Below, piece by piece: positions 1 to 9,276 of a DNA stretch of 64,000 nucleotides (positions are counted from its first letter, which is position 1; every line of letters starts with the position of its first letter). Made by a program: the position numbers and the translations under genes. The DNA lies in NCBI RefSeq assembly GCF_001463705.1, contig NZ_BBWH01000009.1, forward strand, positions 49,932 through 113,931, in the 5' to 3' direction. The notes under the pieces are model-generated. The model saw only the letters and a program-made list of their open reading frames with translations. It was not told the DNA's origin and ran no database searches. This stretch comes from Aureimonas sp. AU12 (GTDB taxonomy: Bacteria > Pseudomonadota > Alphaproteobacteria > Rhizobiales > Rhizobiaceae).

Positions 1-901
1 AGGAATTGTCGCGGCGAAACCACAAAGCGCGCAGGATTTGGCCCAAGTCGACTTCCCCGGCGACGAGTTCGAAACCGGCCGCCCGGCAGATGATGCCGAC
101 ATCGCCCTCTTGGCCGATCCCGATCTCCAGAAGGAGATCGCCGCCCGGACGAAGGCAAAAGGCCGCCTCGGCGGCGATCCGGCGATAGGCACTGAGCCCG
201 TCCGCGCCGCCGTCGAGCGCCAGCATCGGATCGAACCGGCGCACTTCGACGTCCAGCCCGTCGATGTCGCGGCTGGGAATGTAAGGCGGATTGGACACGA
301 CCGCGTCGAGCGTCCCGGCGCCCACGGCCGACAGGTAATCGGAGCGCAGCGGCAGGAAGCGCTCGCCGACGCCGGCCGCGGCGGCATTGATGCGCGCCGT
401 GGTCAGCGCTTCTTCCGCGATGTCGACGGCGAGGCACCGGCGCCGAGATTGCATCGCCAAGAGCGAGACGCCGATCGCGCCGGTGCCCGTGCCGATATCT
501 GCGAAGACGAGCGGACGGTCGCTCTCGGCCTCGGCGATGCGGAAGGCGCGATCCGTGAGAGCCACGAGGATTTCCGTATCCGGCCTCGGCTCCAGCGTTT
601 CGGGCGACAGCGCGAACTCGTGGTCGAAGAAAAAGCGGCGACCGAGAATGCGATGCACGGGCTCACCCGCCAACCGGCGCCGGGCCATCGCGTCGAGGCG
701 CGCGGCGACTTCGGGTGACACCGGGTCGGCGGCGCGCAGGATCAGCCCGGCGGCGTCGAGTTCGAGCGCGGCGCCGACGAGAAGCCGCGCGTCCAGATCG
801 GGCGTCGCGAGACTGGCCGTGCGAAACCGCTGCCGCAGCCCTGCGAGACAGTCGGCGACGGACGCCCCGGCCGCTCCGGGCTCAGGCGCCGACGGCGGCA
901 A
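1..901 (-). CDS. prmC: Peptide chain release factor N5-glutamine methyltransferase (partial, C-terminus beyond window)
   Basis: This enzyme methylates the glutamine of the GGQ motif in release factors, using S-adenosylmethionine. The frame read on the minus strand carries a Rossmann-type SAM motif ([11 protein letters not shown]) and the catalytic SNPPYIPS motif typical of PrmC. It follows prfA, its substrate gene, directly and overlaps its end. The start is unclear. A TTG at 901 gives a 20-base overlap with prfA. An in-frame ATG at 934 would give a 53-base overlap and a longer N-terminus than usual. The last few residues lie left of base 1. The family call is secure; the start is not. Confidence 0.88.
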   Translation of the reverse strand, partial: MPPSAPEPGAAGASVADCLAGLRQRFRTASLATPDLDARLLVGAALELDAAGLILRAADPVSPEVAARLDAMARRRLAGEPVHRILGRRFFFDHEFALSPETLEPRPDTEILVALTDRAFRIAEAESDRPLVFADIGTGTGAIGVSLLAMQSRRRCLAVDIAEEALTTARINAAAAGVGERFLPLRSDYLSAVGAGTLDAVVSNPPYIPSRDIDGLDVEVRRFDPMLALDGGADGLSAYRRIAAEAAFCLRPGGDLLLEIGIGQEGDVGIICRAAGFELVAGEVDLGQILRALWFRRDNS

Positions 902-1961
902 GGCGCGCGGCCTGATCGTCGGCGACGAGCGCATCGACGAGTTCGTCCATCTCGCCCTCGATCACCCGGTCGAGCTTGTACAGCGTCAGGTTGATGCGAT
1001 GGTCGGTGACGCGCCCCTGCGGGAAGTTGTAGGTGCGGATCCGCTCCGAGCGGTCGCCCGAGCCGATCTGCGAACGCCGGTCAGCCGAGCGCTCCGAATC
1101 GACGCGCGCCCGCTCCATGTCGAAGAGGCGTGCGCGGAGAACCTGCATGGCGCGAGCGCGGTTCTGGTGCTGCGACTTTTCCGACGACGTGACCATGATG
1201 CCGGTCGGCAGGTGGGTGATGCGCACGGCCGAATCGGTGGTGTTGACGTGCTGGCCACCCGACCCCGATGCGCGCATCGTGTCGATGCGAATGTCCTCGG
1301 CGCGGATCTCGACGTCGACATCCTCGGCCTCGGGCAGGACGGCGACCGTCGCGGCGGAGGTATGGATGCGCCCGGCCGACTCGGTGGCGGGCACGCGTTG
1401 CACGCGGTGGACGCCGGATTCGAACTTCAGACGCGAGAAGACGCCGACGCCCGTCACCGAGGCCACGACTTCGCGATAGCCACCCGCCTCCCCTTCCGAG
1501 GCTTCGAGCACCTCGATCTTCCAGCCTCGCGCATCGGCATAGCGCTGGTACATGCGGAAGAGATCGCCCGCGAAGAGCCCGGCCTCCGAGCCGCCGGTGC
1601 CGGCGCGGATTTCGAGAATGGCGCCCTTGGCGTCGGCAGCGTCCTTGGGCAGAAGCAGGATCATCAGCTCGCCCTGCAGGCGCGCCAGCCGCTGCTCGAC
1701 ATCACCGATCTCGGACGCGGCGAGATCGCGCATCTCGCGGTCGGCGGTCGGGTCGGTCAGGAGGTCACGAAGGTCCGCGAGTTCGCGCTCGCTCGCACGA
1801 TAGGCCCGGATGCCCGCGACCACGTCTTCGAGGCTCGCATATTCGGCGGCGATGCGCGCATAGACCTCATGGTCGGGACCCGACGCCATCTGCGCATGCA
1901 GATCGTCTGCCCGCCGCAGGATCTCGGTCATCGTGTGTTCGGGCAGAACGGCCATGCGCAA
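882..1961 (-). CDS. prfA: Peptide chain release factor 1
   Basis: RF1 recognises UAA and UAG stop codons and triggers release of the finished peptide on the ribosome. The 359-residue product has the usual length. It carries the codon-reading tripeptide PAT (residues 191-193, in RVPATES) and the GGQ motif (235-237, in [14 protein letters not shown]) that enters the peptidyl-transferase centre. The PAT motif separates it from RF2, which has SPF. The ATG used gives the N-terminus MRMAVLPEH; a second ATG ten codons later (MTEILRR) is equally plausible. prmC, which modifies this protein, follows on the same strand, and ptsP and lysC lie upstream in the same orientation. Confidence 0.97.
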   Translation of the reverse strand: MRMAVLPEHTMTEILRRADDLHAQMASGPDHEVYARIAAEYASLEDVVAGIRAYRASERELADLRDLLTDPTADREMRDLAASEIGDVEQRLARLQGELMILLLPKDAADAKGAILEIRAGTGGSEAGLFAGDLFRMYQRYADARGWKIEVLEASEGEAGGYREVVASVTGVGVFSRLKFESGVHRVQRVPATESAGRIHTSAATVAVLPEAEDVDVEIRAEDIRIDTMRASGSGGQHVNTTDSAVRITHLPTGIMVTSSEKSQHQNRARAMQVLRARLFDMERARVDSERSADRRSQIGSGDRSERIRTYNFPQGRVTDHRINLTLYKLDRVIEGEMDELVDALVADDQAARLAAVGA

Positions 1962-2048
1962 CTTTCAAAGTCGTGTCGGCGCAAGCCCTAAACCCGGCGC
2001 GCCGCCCCGACAAGTCGCCAGCACTGCGGCAACCCTGCGAGCCGGGCG

Positions 2049-4316
2049 TCAGCAGGGAATGGCGTTGGCGGCCGCGAACTCCTCGAGCATCTGCCGGAAG
2101 GTCTGGCGCGGATGCTTGTCGGCAAGCTGCGCCATGACCGCCTTGTTGAGGGCACCGGCATCGAGATCGAGCAGCATCGCCTTCACCGGGCCGATGGCCG
2201 AGGAGGTCATGGAAATCGAGCGGAAGCCGAGGCCGATCAGCGCCATCGCCGACAAGGGCCGCCCGGCCATTTCGCCGCAGAGCGTCACCGACACGGAATT
2301 GCGCTGGCCCGCGTCGAGAATGTCCTTGAGGGCGCGCATGAACGGCGTCGACAGGTCGTCGAAGCGGCCGGAAATCTGCGCATTGCCCCGATCCACGGCG
2401 CAGAAGAACTGGAAAAGATCGTTCGAGCCGATCGAGACGAAGTCCACGAGTTGCATCAGCTCGTCGAGCTGGAACAGGAGCGAGGGCACCTCGATCATCG
2501 CGCCGAGCTTCAGGCGGCGCGGCATGACGTGGGCGAAGCGCGTCAGGTGCTTGAACTCGCGCGAAATCAGATCACGCGCCTTGCGCAGCTCGTCGAGGTC
2601 GGTGACCATCGGGAACATCACGCGCAGCTCGCGTCCGCCCGCCGCCTTGAGCAGCGCACGCAGCTGCGTGCGCATCAGGCCGGGCCGGTCGAGCGCCAGC
2701 CGCAGCGCGCGGTAGCCGAGCGCCGGGTTCTCCTCGGGCGGCTGGTGCAGGTAAGGCAACACCTTGTCGCCGCCGACATCGAGCGTGCGGAACGTCACGG
2801 GCTTGCCGTCGGCGGCATCCAGCACCGAGGCGTAAAGCTTCTCCTGGTCGCTGGTCTTGGGCAGCGTCGAGGCGATCATGAACTGGAGCTCGGTGCGGAA
2901 CAGGCCGATGCCGGCCGCGCCCGCCGCTTCCAGCTGCGGCAGGTCGACGAGCAGGCCGGCATTCATCAGAAGGTCGATCTCGTGACCGTCCTTGGTGCGC
3001 ACCGGCACGTCGCGCAACTCGCGGAACCGCTCCTGCCGCTTGGCGCGGAAGAGGACGCGCTCGGCGAAGACGTTCTCGATCTCGACGGGCGGGCGAAGGT
3101 GGACGCTGCCCTCCTCGCCGTCGACGATGATGGCATCGCCCTTCTCGGCCATCGAGACGGCGCCCTTGACCTGCCCGACGACGGGAATCCCGAGTGCCCG
3201 CGCGACGATCACGACGTGGCTGGTCTGCGCGCCCTCTTCGAGCACGAGGCCGCGGATCTGCTCGCGGCGATAGTCGAGGAGTTCGGCCGCGCCCATCGAG
3301 CGCGACACGATCACCGCGTCGCCGCTCGCCCCGTCGCCGAAGAGGTCGCCGGCCCGGCCCATCAACTCGCGCAGCAGACGATTCGCGAGGTCGTCGAAAT
3401 CATGCAGCCGCTCGCGCAGATACGGGTCGGTCATATGCATCATGCGCGCCCGCATGTCGTTCTGCACCTTCTCGACCGAGGCTTCGGCGGTCAGGCCGTT
3501 GCGCACGGCCTCCTCCAGCCGCCGCACCCAGCCGCGATCGTGCGCGAACATGCGATAGGCTTCGAGCACGGCGCGATGCTCGCCCTCGGCCGCCATGTCG
3601 CGGCGCGACAGCATGTCCTCGATCGAGATGCGCAGCGACGAAAGCGAGGTCTCCAGGCGCGCAACCTCGGCCTCGGCATCCTCGTTGAAGAGGTTGGTCA
3701 CGACGACGCGCGGCTCGTGCAGGATCACGTGACCAAGGCCGATGCCGTCCGCCAGCGCGTTGCCCTTGAAATGCACGGGGCGCGAGAGGTCGAGCACGAC
3801 GCCCGGGCGCGACAGACCCTCGAGGCTGCCGGCGGCGATCATCTCTGCAGCAACCATGGCGACCGTTTCGAGCGCCTCGGTCTCCTCGTCCTTGTAGACC
3901 CGCTTTTCCTTGTTCTGGACGACGAGCACGCCGAGCGTGCGACCCGCCCGCAGGATCGGCACGCCCATGAAGGAGGCGAAGATCTCCTCGCCCGTCTCCG
4001 GCAGATAGGTGAAGGCGGGATGCTTCTGCGCGTCCTGCAGATTGAGGGCGCGCGCCGTCGCGGCGATCGTGCCGACGAGACCCTCGCCGAGGCGCAGCTG
4101 CGCCAGATGCACGGAGCCGGGATTGAGGCCTTCGGTGGCATAGAGTTCGAGGACGCCGTCGGCCCGCAGGACGTAGAGCGAGCAGACCTCGGCCACCATG
4201 TTGGCGGCGATCTGGCGAACGATCTCGTCGAGCCGGGCCTGCGGCTCCAGCGGCTCGGCCATCAGTTCCCTGATCCGGCGCATGAGGATGCGCGGTCCCG
4301 AGGAGTCGCTTCGCAT
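2049..4316 (-). CDS. ptsP: Nitrogen-type phosphoenolpyruvate-protein phosphotransferase (EI-Ntr)
   Basis: EI-Ntr takes phosphate from phosphoenolpyruvate and starts the regulatory PTS-Ntr phosphorelay (NPr, EIIA-Ntr), which in proteobacteria links nitrogen and carbon state to potassium transport and storage metabolism. The 755-residue product has an N-terminal GAF sensor domain (about 20-160), the HPr-binding helical part, the swivelling phosphohistidine domain with the active histidine near 367 (in EGAQTSHVVIVAR), and a C-terminal PEP-binding barrel ending with SNDLFQFF and the conserved cysteine in LCGEMAG. The GAF domain tells it apart from sugar-PTS EI. It sits between lysC and prfA, all on the minus strand. 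Confidence 0.97.
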   Translation of the reverse strand: MRSDSSGPRILMRRIRELMAEPLEPQARLDEIVRQIAANMVAEVCSLYVLRADGVLELYATEGLNPGSVHLAQLRLGEGLVGTIAATARALNLQDAQKHPAFTYLPETGEEIFASFMGVPILRAGRTLGVLVVQNKEKRVYKDEETEALETVAMVAAEMIAAGSLEGLSRPGVVLDLSRPVHFKGNALADGIGLGHVILHEPRVVVTNLFNEDAEAEVARLETSLSSLRISIEDMLSRRDMAAEGEHRAVLEAYRMFAHDRGWVRRLEEAVRNGLTAEASVEKVQNDMRARMMHMTDPYLRERLHDFDDLANRLLRELMGRAGDLFGDGASGDAVIVSRSMGAAELLDYRREQIRGLVLEEGAQTSHVVIVARALGIPVVGQVKGAVSMAEKGDAIIVDGEEGSVHLRPPVEIENVFAERVLFRAKRQERFRELRDVPVRTKDGHEIDLLMNAGLLVDLPQLEAAGAAGIGLFRTELQFMIASTLPKTSDQEKLYASVLDAADGKPVTFRTLDVGGDKVLPYLHQPPEENPALGYRALRLALDRPGLMRTQLRALLKAAGGRELRVMFPMVTDLDELRKARDLISREFKHLTRFAHVMPRRLKLGAMIEVPSLLFQLDELMQLVDFVSIGSNDLFQFFCAVDRGNAQISGRFDDLSTPFMRALKDILDAGQRNSVSVTLCGEMAGRPLSAMALIGLGFRSISMTSSAIGPVKAMLLDLDAGALNKAVMAQLADKHPRQTFRQMLEEFAAANAIPC

Positions 4317-4410
4317 CAGAGGCGTCTTCCGTCAGCCGGAGAAGTATACAGGACCCGGCCGCCGACAGGCCGGGAACAGGGCCGTCACGGCTGCTTCCAG
4401 CCGCGTCCCG

Positions 4411-5664
4411 TCAAGCTTTGTCGAGACCGTACACGGAATGCAAGGTCCGCACCGCGAGTTCCGAGAACTCGCCGTCGATGAGGATCGAGATCTTGATCTC
4501 CGACGTCGTGATGGCACGAATGTTGATGCCGCGTCCCGCCAGCGCCTTGAAGGCCGTGGCGGCGACGCCGGTGTGCGAGCGCATGCCGATGCCGATCACG
4601 GAGACCTTCGTCAGGCCCTTCTCCGACTGGATCACGTCGAAGCGCATGGAGGACTTGGCGTCCTCCAGAATGGCGGTGGCCTTGGCCAGATCGCCGGCCG
4701 GCACCGTGAAGGTCATGTCGGTGCGCGTGCCGTCCTCGGAGATGTTCTGGACGATCATGTCGACATTGACGCCGGCATCGGCCAGCGGGCCGAAGATGGC
4801 GGCGGCGACGCCCGGCTGGTCCTCGACGCGCCGCAGGGAGATCTGCGCCTCGTCCTTGGCGTAGGCGATGCCGGTGACGACCTGCTGTTCCACGATTTCA
4901 TCCTCGTCGCAAATGAGAGTGCCCGGCGGATTGAGGAAGTCCCCCATGCCGGGCGCGTCCGGGTCCTCGAAGGAGGAGCGCACGAAAGTGCGCACCTTGT
5001 GGACCATCGCCAGTTCCACGGAGCGGACCTGCAGCACCTTGGCACCGAGCGAGGCCATCTCCAGCATTTCCTCGAATGAGATCCGGGCGAGGCGCCGGGC
5101 CTTGGGCTCGATGCGCGGATCCGTCGTGTAGACGCCGTCGACGTCCGTGTAGATGTCGCAGCGGTCGGCCTTCAGGCCCGCCGCGATGGCGACGGCCGAG
5201 GTGTCGGACCCGCCGCGCCCGAGCGTCGCGATGCGGTTGTCGGGTGCCAACCCTTGGAAACCGGCGATCACCGCAACCTGCCCTTCGCCGAAGCGGCGCA
5301 CGATCTCGGACCCGTCGATCTCTTGGATTCGCGCGGCGCCATGGGCGCCGTCGGTGCGGATCGGGATCTGCCAGCCCATCCACGAGCGGGCGTTGACGCC
5401 CATGTTCTGCAGCGCGATCGCCAGAAGGCCCGCCGTCACCTGCTCGCCGCTCGCCACCACCGCGTCGTACTCGCGGGCGTCGTGCATGGCGGAGGCGTCG
5501 GTGCACCAGCCGACGAGTTCGTTGGTCTTGCCCGACATGGCGGAGACGACCACGGCGACCTGATGGCCGGCGTCGACCTCGCGCTTCACGTGGCGGGCGA
5601 CATTGCGGATCCGGGCGATATCGGCGACCGAAGTGCCGCCGAATTTGAGAACGAGACGCGCCAT
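4411..5664 (-). CDS. lysC: Aspartate kinase
   Basis: The enzyme phosphorylates L-aspartate, the first step to lysine, methionine, threonine and diaminopimelate. The 417-residue product begins with the KFGGTSV nucleotide-binding motif (residues 7-13). The kinase domain reaches to about 250 and two ACT regulatory domains follow, as in lysine/threonine-inhibited monofunctional enzymes. The open frame continues upstream to 5886, but the family N-terminus MARLVLKFGG fixes the ATG at 5664. ptsP lies 94 bases downstream. ubiG is divergent across about 250 bases, so the lysC promoter should be there, although I found no clear -35/-10 pair. lysA, later in the same pathway, is also in this window. Confidence 0.97.
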   Translation of the reverse strand: MARLVLKFGGTSVADIARIRNVARHVKREVDAGHQVAVVVSAMSGKTNELVGWCTDASAMHDAREYDAVVASGEQVTAGLLAIALQNMGVNARSWMGWQIPIRTDGAHGAARIQEIDGSEIVRRFGEGQVAVIAGFQGLAPDNRIATLGRGGSDTSAVAIAAGLKADRCDIYTDVDGVYTTDPRIEPKARRLARISFEEMLEMASLGAKVLQVRSVELAMVHKVRTFVRSSFEDPDAPGMGDFLNPPGTLICDEDEIVEQQVVTGIAYAKDEAQISLRRVEDQPGVAAAIFGPLADAGVNVDMIVQNISEDGTRTDMTFTVPAGDLAKATAILEDAKSSMRFDVIQSEKGLTKVSVIGIGMRSHTGVAATAFKALAGRGINIRAITTSEIKISILIDGEFSELAVRTLHSVYGLDKA

Positions 5665-5915
5665 GAACCCATCGAGCCTGCGACGGATCGCCGATCGGCC
5701 GCGATCCGGAATGAAAGACAAGCGCCGTCGCCGGAGAGGTCGCAATGGCGAGACTTCCGAGCGGCAGGCGGCCCGGGACGTAACCGAAGCGCGACATTTT
5801 CGCAAGGCGACGCCGGGATCGCCCGCGGACACCGCCGGCTCGGCGGCTTGACTTTGGGCGGGCGCGCGGAACATGCCGAAGCTCAATAGGTGAGATAAGC
5901 CCCGAGGCGATCGAG

Positions 5916-6665
5916 ATGGTGATGGACGCGCGACAGACGACGGTGGATGCCGGCGAGGTGGAGCGCTTCTCCCGACTCGCCGCCGAATGGTGGAACCCGA
6001 CCGGCAAGTTCAAGCCGCTGCACAAGTTCAACCCGGTGCGCCTCGCCTACATCCGCGAGCAGGTTTCGATGAACTTCGGGTGCGACCTGCGCACCGGCCG
6101 GCCATTCGAAGGGCTGCGGATGCTGGACATCGGCTGCGGCGGCGGGCTGATCGCCGAGCCGCTGGCGCGTCTCGGCGCGGACGTCGTCGGTGCGGATGCC
6201 TCGGAGACCAACATCGAGGTGGCCAAGCTCCACGCCGAGCAGAGCGGCATCGAAGTCGACTACCGGGCTGACACCGCCGAAGCGCTGGAAGCGGCGGGCG
6301 AGCGATTCGACGTCGTGCTGGCGCTCGAAGTGGTGGAGCACGTCTCCGACGTCGATTATTTCCTGCGCTCGGCGGCCCGTATGGTGAAGCCCGGCGGGCT
6401 GATCTTCGTCGCCACGATCAACCGCACCTTTAAGGCGATGACCTTCGCGATCGTCGGCGCCGAATACGTGCTGGGCTGGTTGCCGAAGGGGACGCACCAA
6501 TATTCGAAGCTCGTGCGGCCGGGCGAGATCGAGACGCCGCTGCGCGGCGAAGGCATCGAGATGATCGACGAGACCGGCGTCGTCTATCATCCGCTCGCCG
6601 ACGAATGGCGCCGCTCGCGCGACACCGACGTCAACTACATGGTGCTCGGCCGCCGCATCGCCTGA
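5916..6665 (+). CDS. ubiG: Ubiquinone biosynthesis O-methyltransferase
   Basis: UbiG carries out both O-methylations of the ubiquinone head group with S-adenosylmethionine, working at the inner membrane. The 249-residue product has the SAM-binding motif [12 protein letters not shown] (about 70-81) and the UbiG signature near the N-terminus ([15 protein letters not shown]), in which the WW pair followed by P and G is typical. The lipid-interaction insert after the Rossmann core is present. Two nearby ATGs exist (5916 and 5922); a GAGG element a few bases upstream fits the first. It is divergent from lysC. TTGACT at 5848-5853 may be the -35 of its promoter, but no good -10 follows. Confidence 0.95.
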   Translation: MVMDARQTTVDAGEVERFSRLAAEWWNPTGKFKPLHKFNPVRLAYIREQVSMNFGCDLRTGRPFEGLRMLDIGCGGGLIAEPLARLGADVVGADASETNIEVAKLHAEQSGIEVDYRADTAEALEAAGERFDVVLALEVVEHVSDVDYFLRSAARMVKPGGLIFVATINRTFKAMTFAIVGAEYVLGWLPKGTHQYSKLVRPGEIETPLRGEGIEMIDETGVVYHPLADEWRRSRDTDVNYMVLGRRIA

Positions 6666-6842
6666 CAGCGACCGCCACCCCAGGGCGCGGCGATCCGTCC
6701 GTCCAGCCGACCGCTTTTTCCGCCCGCGTTGCCCTTTCGGCAGCGAGGGGGGTCTGCTATGGAATGCTTCAGATTGCAGTCAAGTTTCTGACGCCGGCCG
6801 CCCTCGCGGATCTAAGGCCCGCGTGCGAAGGCAGGATACGGC

Positions 6843-7328
6843 ATGGCAGCTCTTTCGATGCGGTCCGAGATCGAGTCCAACGGCTCGGCCGCCGTCCTCT
6901 CATTCCCCCGCTGTCCGACCGCCGAGCGCATTGCCGCCTCGCGCGACCTCAGCCCCGCACAGCGGCTCGATCTCGAGCGCCTGCGCTGGCTGGCGCTGCG
7001 GTCTCAGCTCGCCCCCAAGCCCGATCTCGAGCGGGCCTGCTTCGTGCTCGCGGGTGAACCCGCCGTCTCGCTCGAACGCTACGCGACGGCCTTCTTCCGG
7101 GGCCTGTGCGACAATGCCTCCGGCGAGATGACGATCTACCGGCCTGGGGCGCGCTGCGTCAGCGACGACGAACTCTGGATGACGCGGATGGTGGACGCGT
7201 GGCGCGGCGGCGAGACGAAGCTCGCTTCGGCGCTGATCGGCTGGCGCGTGCGCCGACCCGCCCAGCGCTGGATGCGCTTTCTCTCCTCCCATATGGTCGA
7301 GGCTCTCGACGCCGCCGCTCCAGTTTAG
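6843..7328 (+). CDS. Hypothetical protein
   Basis: I do not recognise this 161-residue product. It has no signal peptide or membrane segment, is rich in arginine and leucine, and looks soluble. A helical stretch, RLDLERLRWLALRSQ, lies near residue 40. The start ATG at 6843 follows a purine-rich stretch. Its stop codon TAG (7326-7328) lies inside the first Irr-box-like palindrome upstream of dps. Codon use matches neighbouring genes, with GC-rich third positions, which supports real coding. The gene may be a lineage-specific conserved protein; nothing here allows a functional guess. Confidence 0.7.
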   Translation: MAALSMRSEIESNGSAAVLSFPRCPTAERIAASRDLSPAQRLDLERLRWLALRSQLAPKPDLERACFVLAGEPAVSLERYATAFFRGLCDNASGEMTIYRPGARCVSDDELWMTRMVDAWRGGETKLASALIGWRVRRPAQRWMRFLSSHMVEALDAAAPV

Positions 7329-7340
7329 AATGATTCAAAA
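7324..7340. promoter_or_regulatory. Candidate Irr (ICE) box 1 upstream of dps
   Basis: The 17-base palindrome TTTAGAATGATTCAAAA matches the iron control element recognised by Irr in Rhizobiales (consensus from memory TTTAGAAYNRTTCTAAA) at 16 of 17 positions. It lies just upstream of the predicted -35 of dps and contains the stop codon of the preceding gene. Irr binding is inferred. Confidence 0.6.
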
Positions 7341-7345
7341 CCAGC

Positions 7346-7374
7346 TTGAACCCGGTCGGCCGAGCAGCTACATT
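7346..7374 (+). promoter_or_regulatory. Predicted sigma-70 promoter of dps
   Basis: TTGAAC (7346-7351) and TACATT (7369-7374) are separated by exactly 17 bases. They give a transcript with a leader of about 40 bases before the dps ATG. The promoter is flanked by two palindromes, at 7324-7340 and 7372-7388; the second overlaps the -10 and the expected start site. Confidence 0.6.
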
Positions 7375-7388
7375 GGAACCATTCCAAA
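7372..7388. promoter_or_regulatory. Candidate Irr (ICE) box 2 over the dps -10/start site
   Basis: The perfect inverted repeat TTGGAA-cca-TTCCAA (7373-7387) matches the ICE consensus at 14 of 17 positions in the 7372-7388 frame. It covers the end of the predicted -10 and the start site, a position where a bound repressor would block RNA polymerase. Its centre is 48 bases from that of box 1. Confidence 0.5.
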
Positions 7389-7420
7389 CGGCTTTCGGCC
7401 GTCATTCGAAGGAGAATACG

Positions 7421-7891
7421 ATGGGCCTCGTCGCCGCGAAGATCGAACCCGCCGCCAAGGAAGACATCGTCAACGGCCTGACGCAGGCGCTGGCCGAGAC
7501 GAACATCGAGACCTTGAAGGCGCAGAACTTCCACTGGAACGTGACCGGCATGTCCTTCGGGCCGCTGCACGAGCTGTTCCAGAAGATCTACGAAGACCAT
7601 TTCGAAGGCCAGGATCTTCTCGCCGAGCGCATCAAGGCGTTCGACGCGCATGCGGAAGGCCGCTACTCGGTGTTCCTCGAGCGCTCCGCCATCGAAGAGC
7701 ATGACGGCCACGCCGACGCCCGCACCATGATCGAAGTGCTGATGAAGGATCAGGAGACGCTCTCCTCGACCCTTTCCTCGCTGGCGCAGGTCGCCGAAGA
7801 GCATGGCGACTGGGCCACGAACGATCTGGCCACCGGCCGCATCGAGATCCACGACAAGTTCGCCTGGATGCTCCGCGCTCACCTCAAGTAG
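7421..7891 (+). CDS. dps: DNA starvation/stationary-phase protection protein (Dps, ferritin-like)
   Basis: Dps forms a hollow dodecamer that oxidises and stores iron with hydrogen peroxide as oxidant, protecting DNA. The 156-residue product has the Dps ferroxidase motif at the dimer interface: NFHWNVTG (conserved histidine and tryptophan) followed by HFEGQDLLAERI with its acidic residues. The open frame extends upstream to 7346, but the ATG at 7421 is preceded by a clear GAAGGAGA ribosome-binding site and gives the usual N-terminus. It has its own promoter, two Irr-box-like palindromes and a strong terminator, so it is probably a single iron- or stress-regulated unit. Confidence 0.96.
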   Translation: MGLVAAKIEPAAKEDIVNGLTQALAETNIETLKAQNFHWNVTGMSFGPLHELFQKIYEDHFEGQDLLAERIKAFDAHAEGRYSVFLERSAIEEHDGHADARTMIEVLMKDQETLSSTLSSLAQVAEEHGDWATNDLATGRIEIHDKFAWMLRAHLK

Positions 7892-7915
7892 GCCCGCGCA
7901 GAGCCACAGACGATC

Positions 7916-7947
7916 AGGCCCGTTGGAGCGATCCGGCGGGCCTTTTT
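7916..7947 (+). terminator. Intrinsic terminator after dps
   Basis: Stem AGGCCCG (7916-7922) pairs with CGGGCCT (7937-7943) across a 14-base loop and runs into a run of five T (7943-7947). It is 24 bases after the dps stop codon. Confidence 0.85.
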
Positions 7948-8179
7948 CATGAGCCGATCATTCGCCGCGTGGTGCCTCCCGCTCCCGCCACCTTACGCCC
8001 CCACCGCGCTCATCGTCCGGCTGACCCCGTCCCGAGCCAGTCCACGGATACGGGCCGGCCGGACATAAACCGACTCGGCCGGTCACGGGCGAGCGGGCAA
8101 CAACCGGACCCATTGTCGTTCGAAGCATGCGAGGGGCCGCAAACACCCACGCAGCGATGGTGTCTCGACCGGGCGGCGG

Positions 8180-8458
8180 TCAGACGCTCTCGTCGAGCGG
8201 ACAGGCGACACCGTCCTGCTCGCATTTGCGGCGATAGGCGATGGCCCAGAAGGCCGGGTTCTTGTGCTCGGTCTGCAGGCGCGCCAGCAGCGTCTCGAAG
8301 AACTGCTTCTTGGCGGCGCCGTTGCCGGACCGCGGGAAACTGTCCTTCTCGGCCTTCGTCATCATGCAGCCGACGCAGCGGCCGGCACGCTTGTACTTGC
8401 AGACGTCGACGCAGGGCGACGGCGCATCGGCCCAGACCTGCAGATCTTCGCTCGTCAT
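8180..8458 (-). CDS. DUF1289 domain protein (copy 2 of tandem pair)
   Basis: This small 92-residue protein carries the DUF1289 cysteine cluster SPCVDVCKYKRAGRCVGC (C-x3-C-x7-C-x2-C), which suggests metal or Fe-S binding; the family function is not established. Another cysteine pair lies near the C-terminus (RRKCEQDGVACPL). It is a clear paralogue of the gene just upstream (8496-8786): both share the same cluster, the MTK and EK signature after it, an AAKK-FF helix and the C-terminal CPLD box. The two lie 37 bases apart on the same strand, so tandem duplication is likely. Confidence 0.85.
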   Translation of the reverse strand: MTSEDLQVWADAPSPCVDVCKYKRAGRCVGCMMTKAEKDSFPRSGNGAAKKQFFETLLARLQTEHKNPAFWAIAYRRKCEQDGVACPLDESV

Positions 8459-8495
8459 TCGCTTCGTCCATGCTTCCTGGCCAACGGCGCGTCCC

Positions 8496-8786
8496 TTACG
8501 CCGCGACCTTCGCCTCGTCCACCGCCTCGATCTTGTCGAGCGGGCACGGCCGGTCCTTGCGCTCGCAGCGGCGGCGATACATGCGCGACCAGTAGGCGTA
8601 GCGCCCCGCCGTCTCCAGCCGCTCCGTGAGGACGAGGAAGAACGCCTTCTTGGCCGCCTTGCCGTCCAGCTTCTTGAACCGCTTCTTCTCCGGCTTCGTC
8701 ATCCGGCAGCCGATGCATTGCCCGCCATCGCGGAACTTGCAGACGTCGATACAGGGGGACGGCGCGTTCGCCCAGGTCTTAGCCAT
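8496..8786 (-). CDS. DUF1289 domain protein (copy 1 of tandem pair)
   Basis: This 96-residue protein has the DUF1289 motif SPCIDVCKFRDGGQCIGC near the N-terminus, followed by a basic helix rich in lysine and a C-terminal cysteine pair (RRRCERKDRPCPLD). The four N-terminal cysteines are spaced as in the family (x3, x7, x2). It precedes its paralogue on the minus strand and follows a DUF1178 gene that also carries a CxxC pair, so several small cysteine-rich proteins are grouped here. The role is unknown. Confidence 0.87.
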   Translation of the reverse strand: MAKTWANAPSPCIDVCKFRDGGQCIGCRMTKPEKKRFKKLDGKAAKKAFFLVLTERLETAGRYAYWSRMYRRRCERKDRPCPLDKIEAVDEAKVAA

Positions 8787-8820
8787 CGGGATCGTGTTCG
8801 GCGGCTTGCGGCCGCCGCCT

Positions 8821-9276
8821 TCAATTCTTGTCTTCGGGAAGGGCGGGAAGCGGCAGGGCGGCGATGCCCTCTTCGAGCAGCCCCCTCACCTCGGGAGCCG
8901 AAGCCTCGCCGTAGATGCGACGCTCCTCGGTTTCCCCGTAATGGATGCGACGCGCCTCCTCGGCGAAGTTCGGCCCGACATAGTCGGCCTTGGCGCGAAC
9001 CTCGCGCGCCATCTCCTGCATGCGCTGGATCATCGCCAGCATCTCGGGCGGCGGCGGAGCCACGGCAGCCGTCTCTGCGGGGCGGGAGGCACCAGGCGCC
9101 CCGTCGCGGGCGGCCGCGACAGCCGGGCGCATCAGCGCCTTCGCCACGCTCGCCGTGCCACAGGACGGACATTCGAGCAGGCCGAGCGCGGACTGCCGGT
9201 CGAAGTCCTCGCCGCTTCGGAACCAGCCGTCGAAGCCGTGGCCCGCGGGCTCGCACCTCAGCGCATAGTGGATCAT
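8821..9276 (-). CDS. DUF1178 family protein
   Basis: DUF1178 proteins are alphaproteobacterial and of unknown role. The 151-residue product starts with MIHYALRCEPAGHGFDGWF and has a CPSCGT knuckle near residue 37, so the N-terminal half probably binds zinc. An alanine/proline-rich middle follows, and a conserved C-terminal half contains VGPNFAEEARRIHYGE. Its ATG overlaps the stop of the upstream Nit-type hydrolase by four bases (ATGA), so the two are translationally coupled and probably one operon. Confidence 0.9.
   Translation of the reverse strand: MIHYALRCEPAGHGFDGWFRSGEDFDRQSALGLLECPSCGTASVAKALMRPAVAAARDGAPGASRPAETAAVAPPPPEMLAMIQRMQEMAREVRAKADYVGPNFAEEARRIHYGETEERRIYGEASAPEVRGLLEEGIAALPLPALPEDKN

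Noticed and set aside
2112..4481. Long plus-strand open frame (789 codons) opposite ptsP
   Set aside because: It is the antisense of a clear ptsP gene; the GC-rich third positions leave the opposite strand free of stops. The composition (Arg, Gly, Ala, His rich) has no domain.
7948..8179. Small minus-strand open frame (62 codons) after dps
   Set aside because: No ribosome-binding site, no motif and an Arg/Gly/Pro-rich composition of antisense type; the stretch is treated as non-coding.
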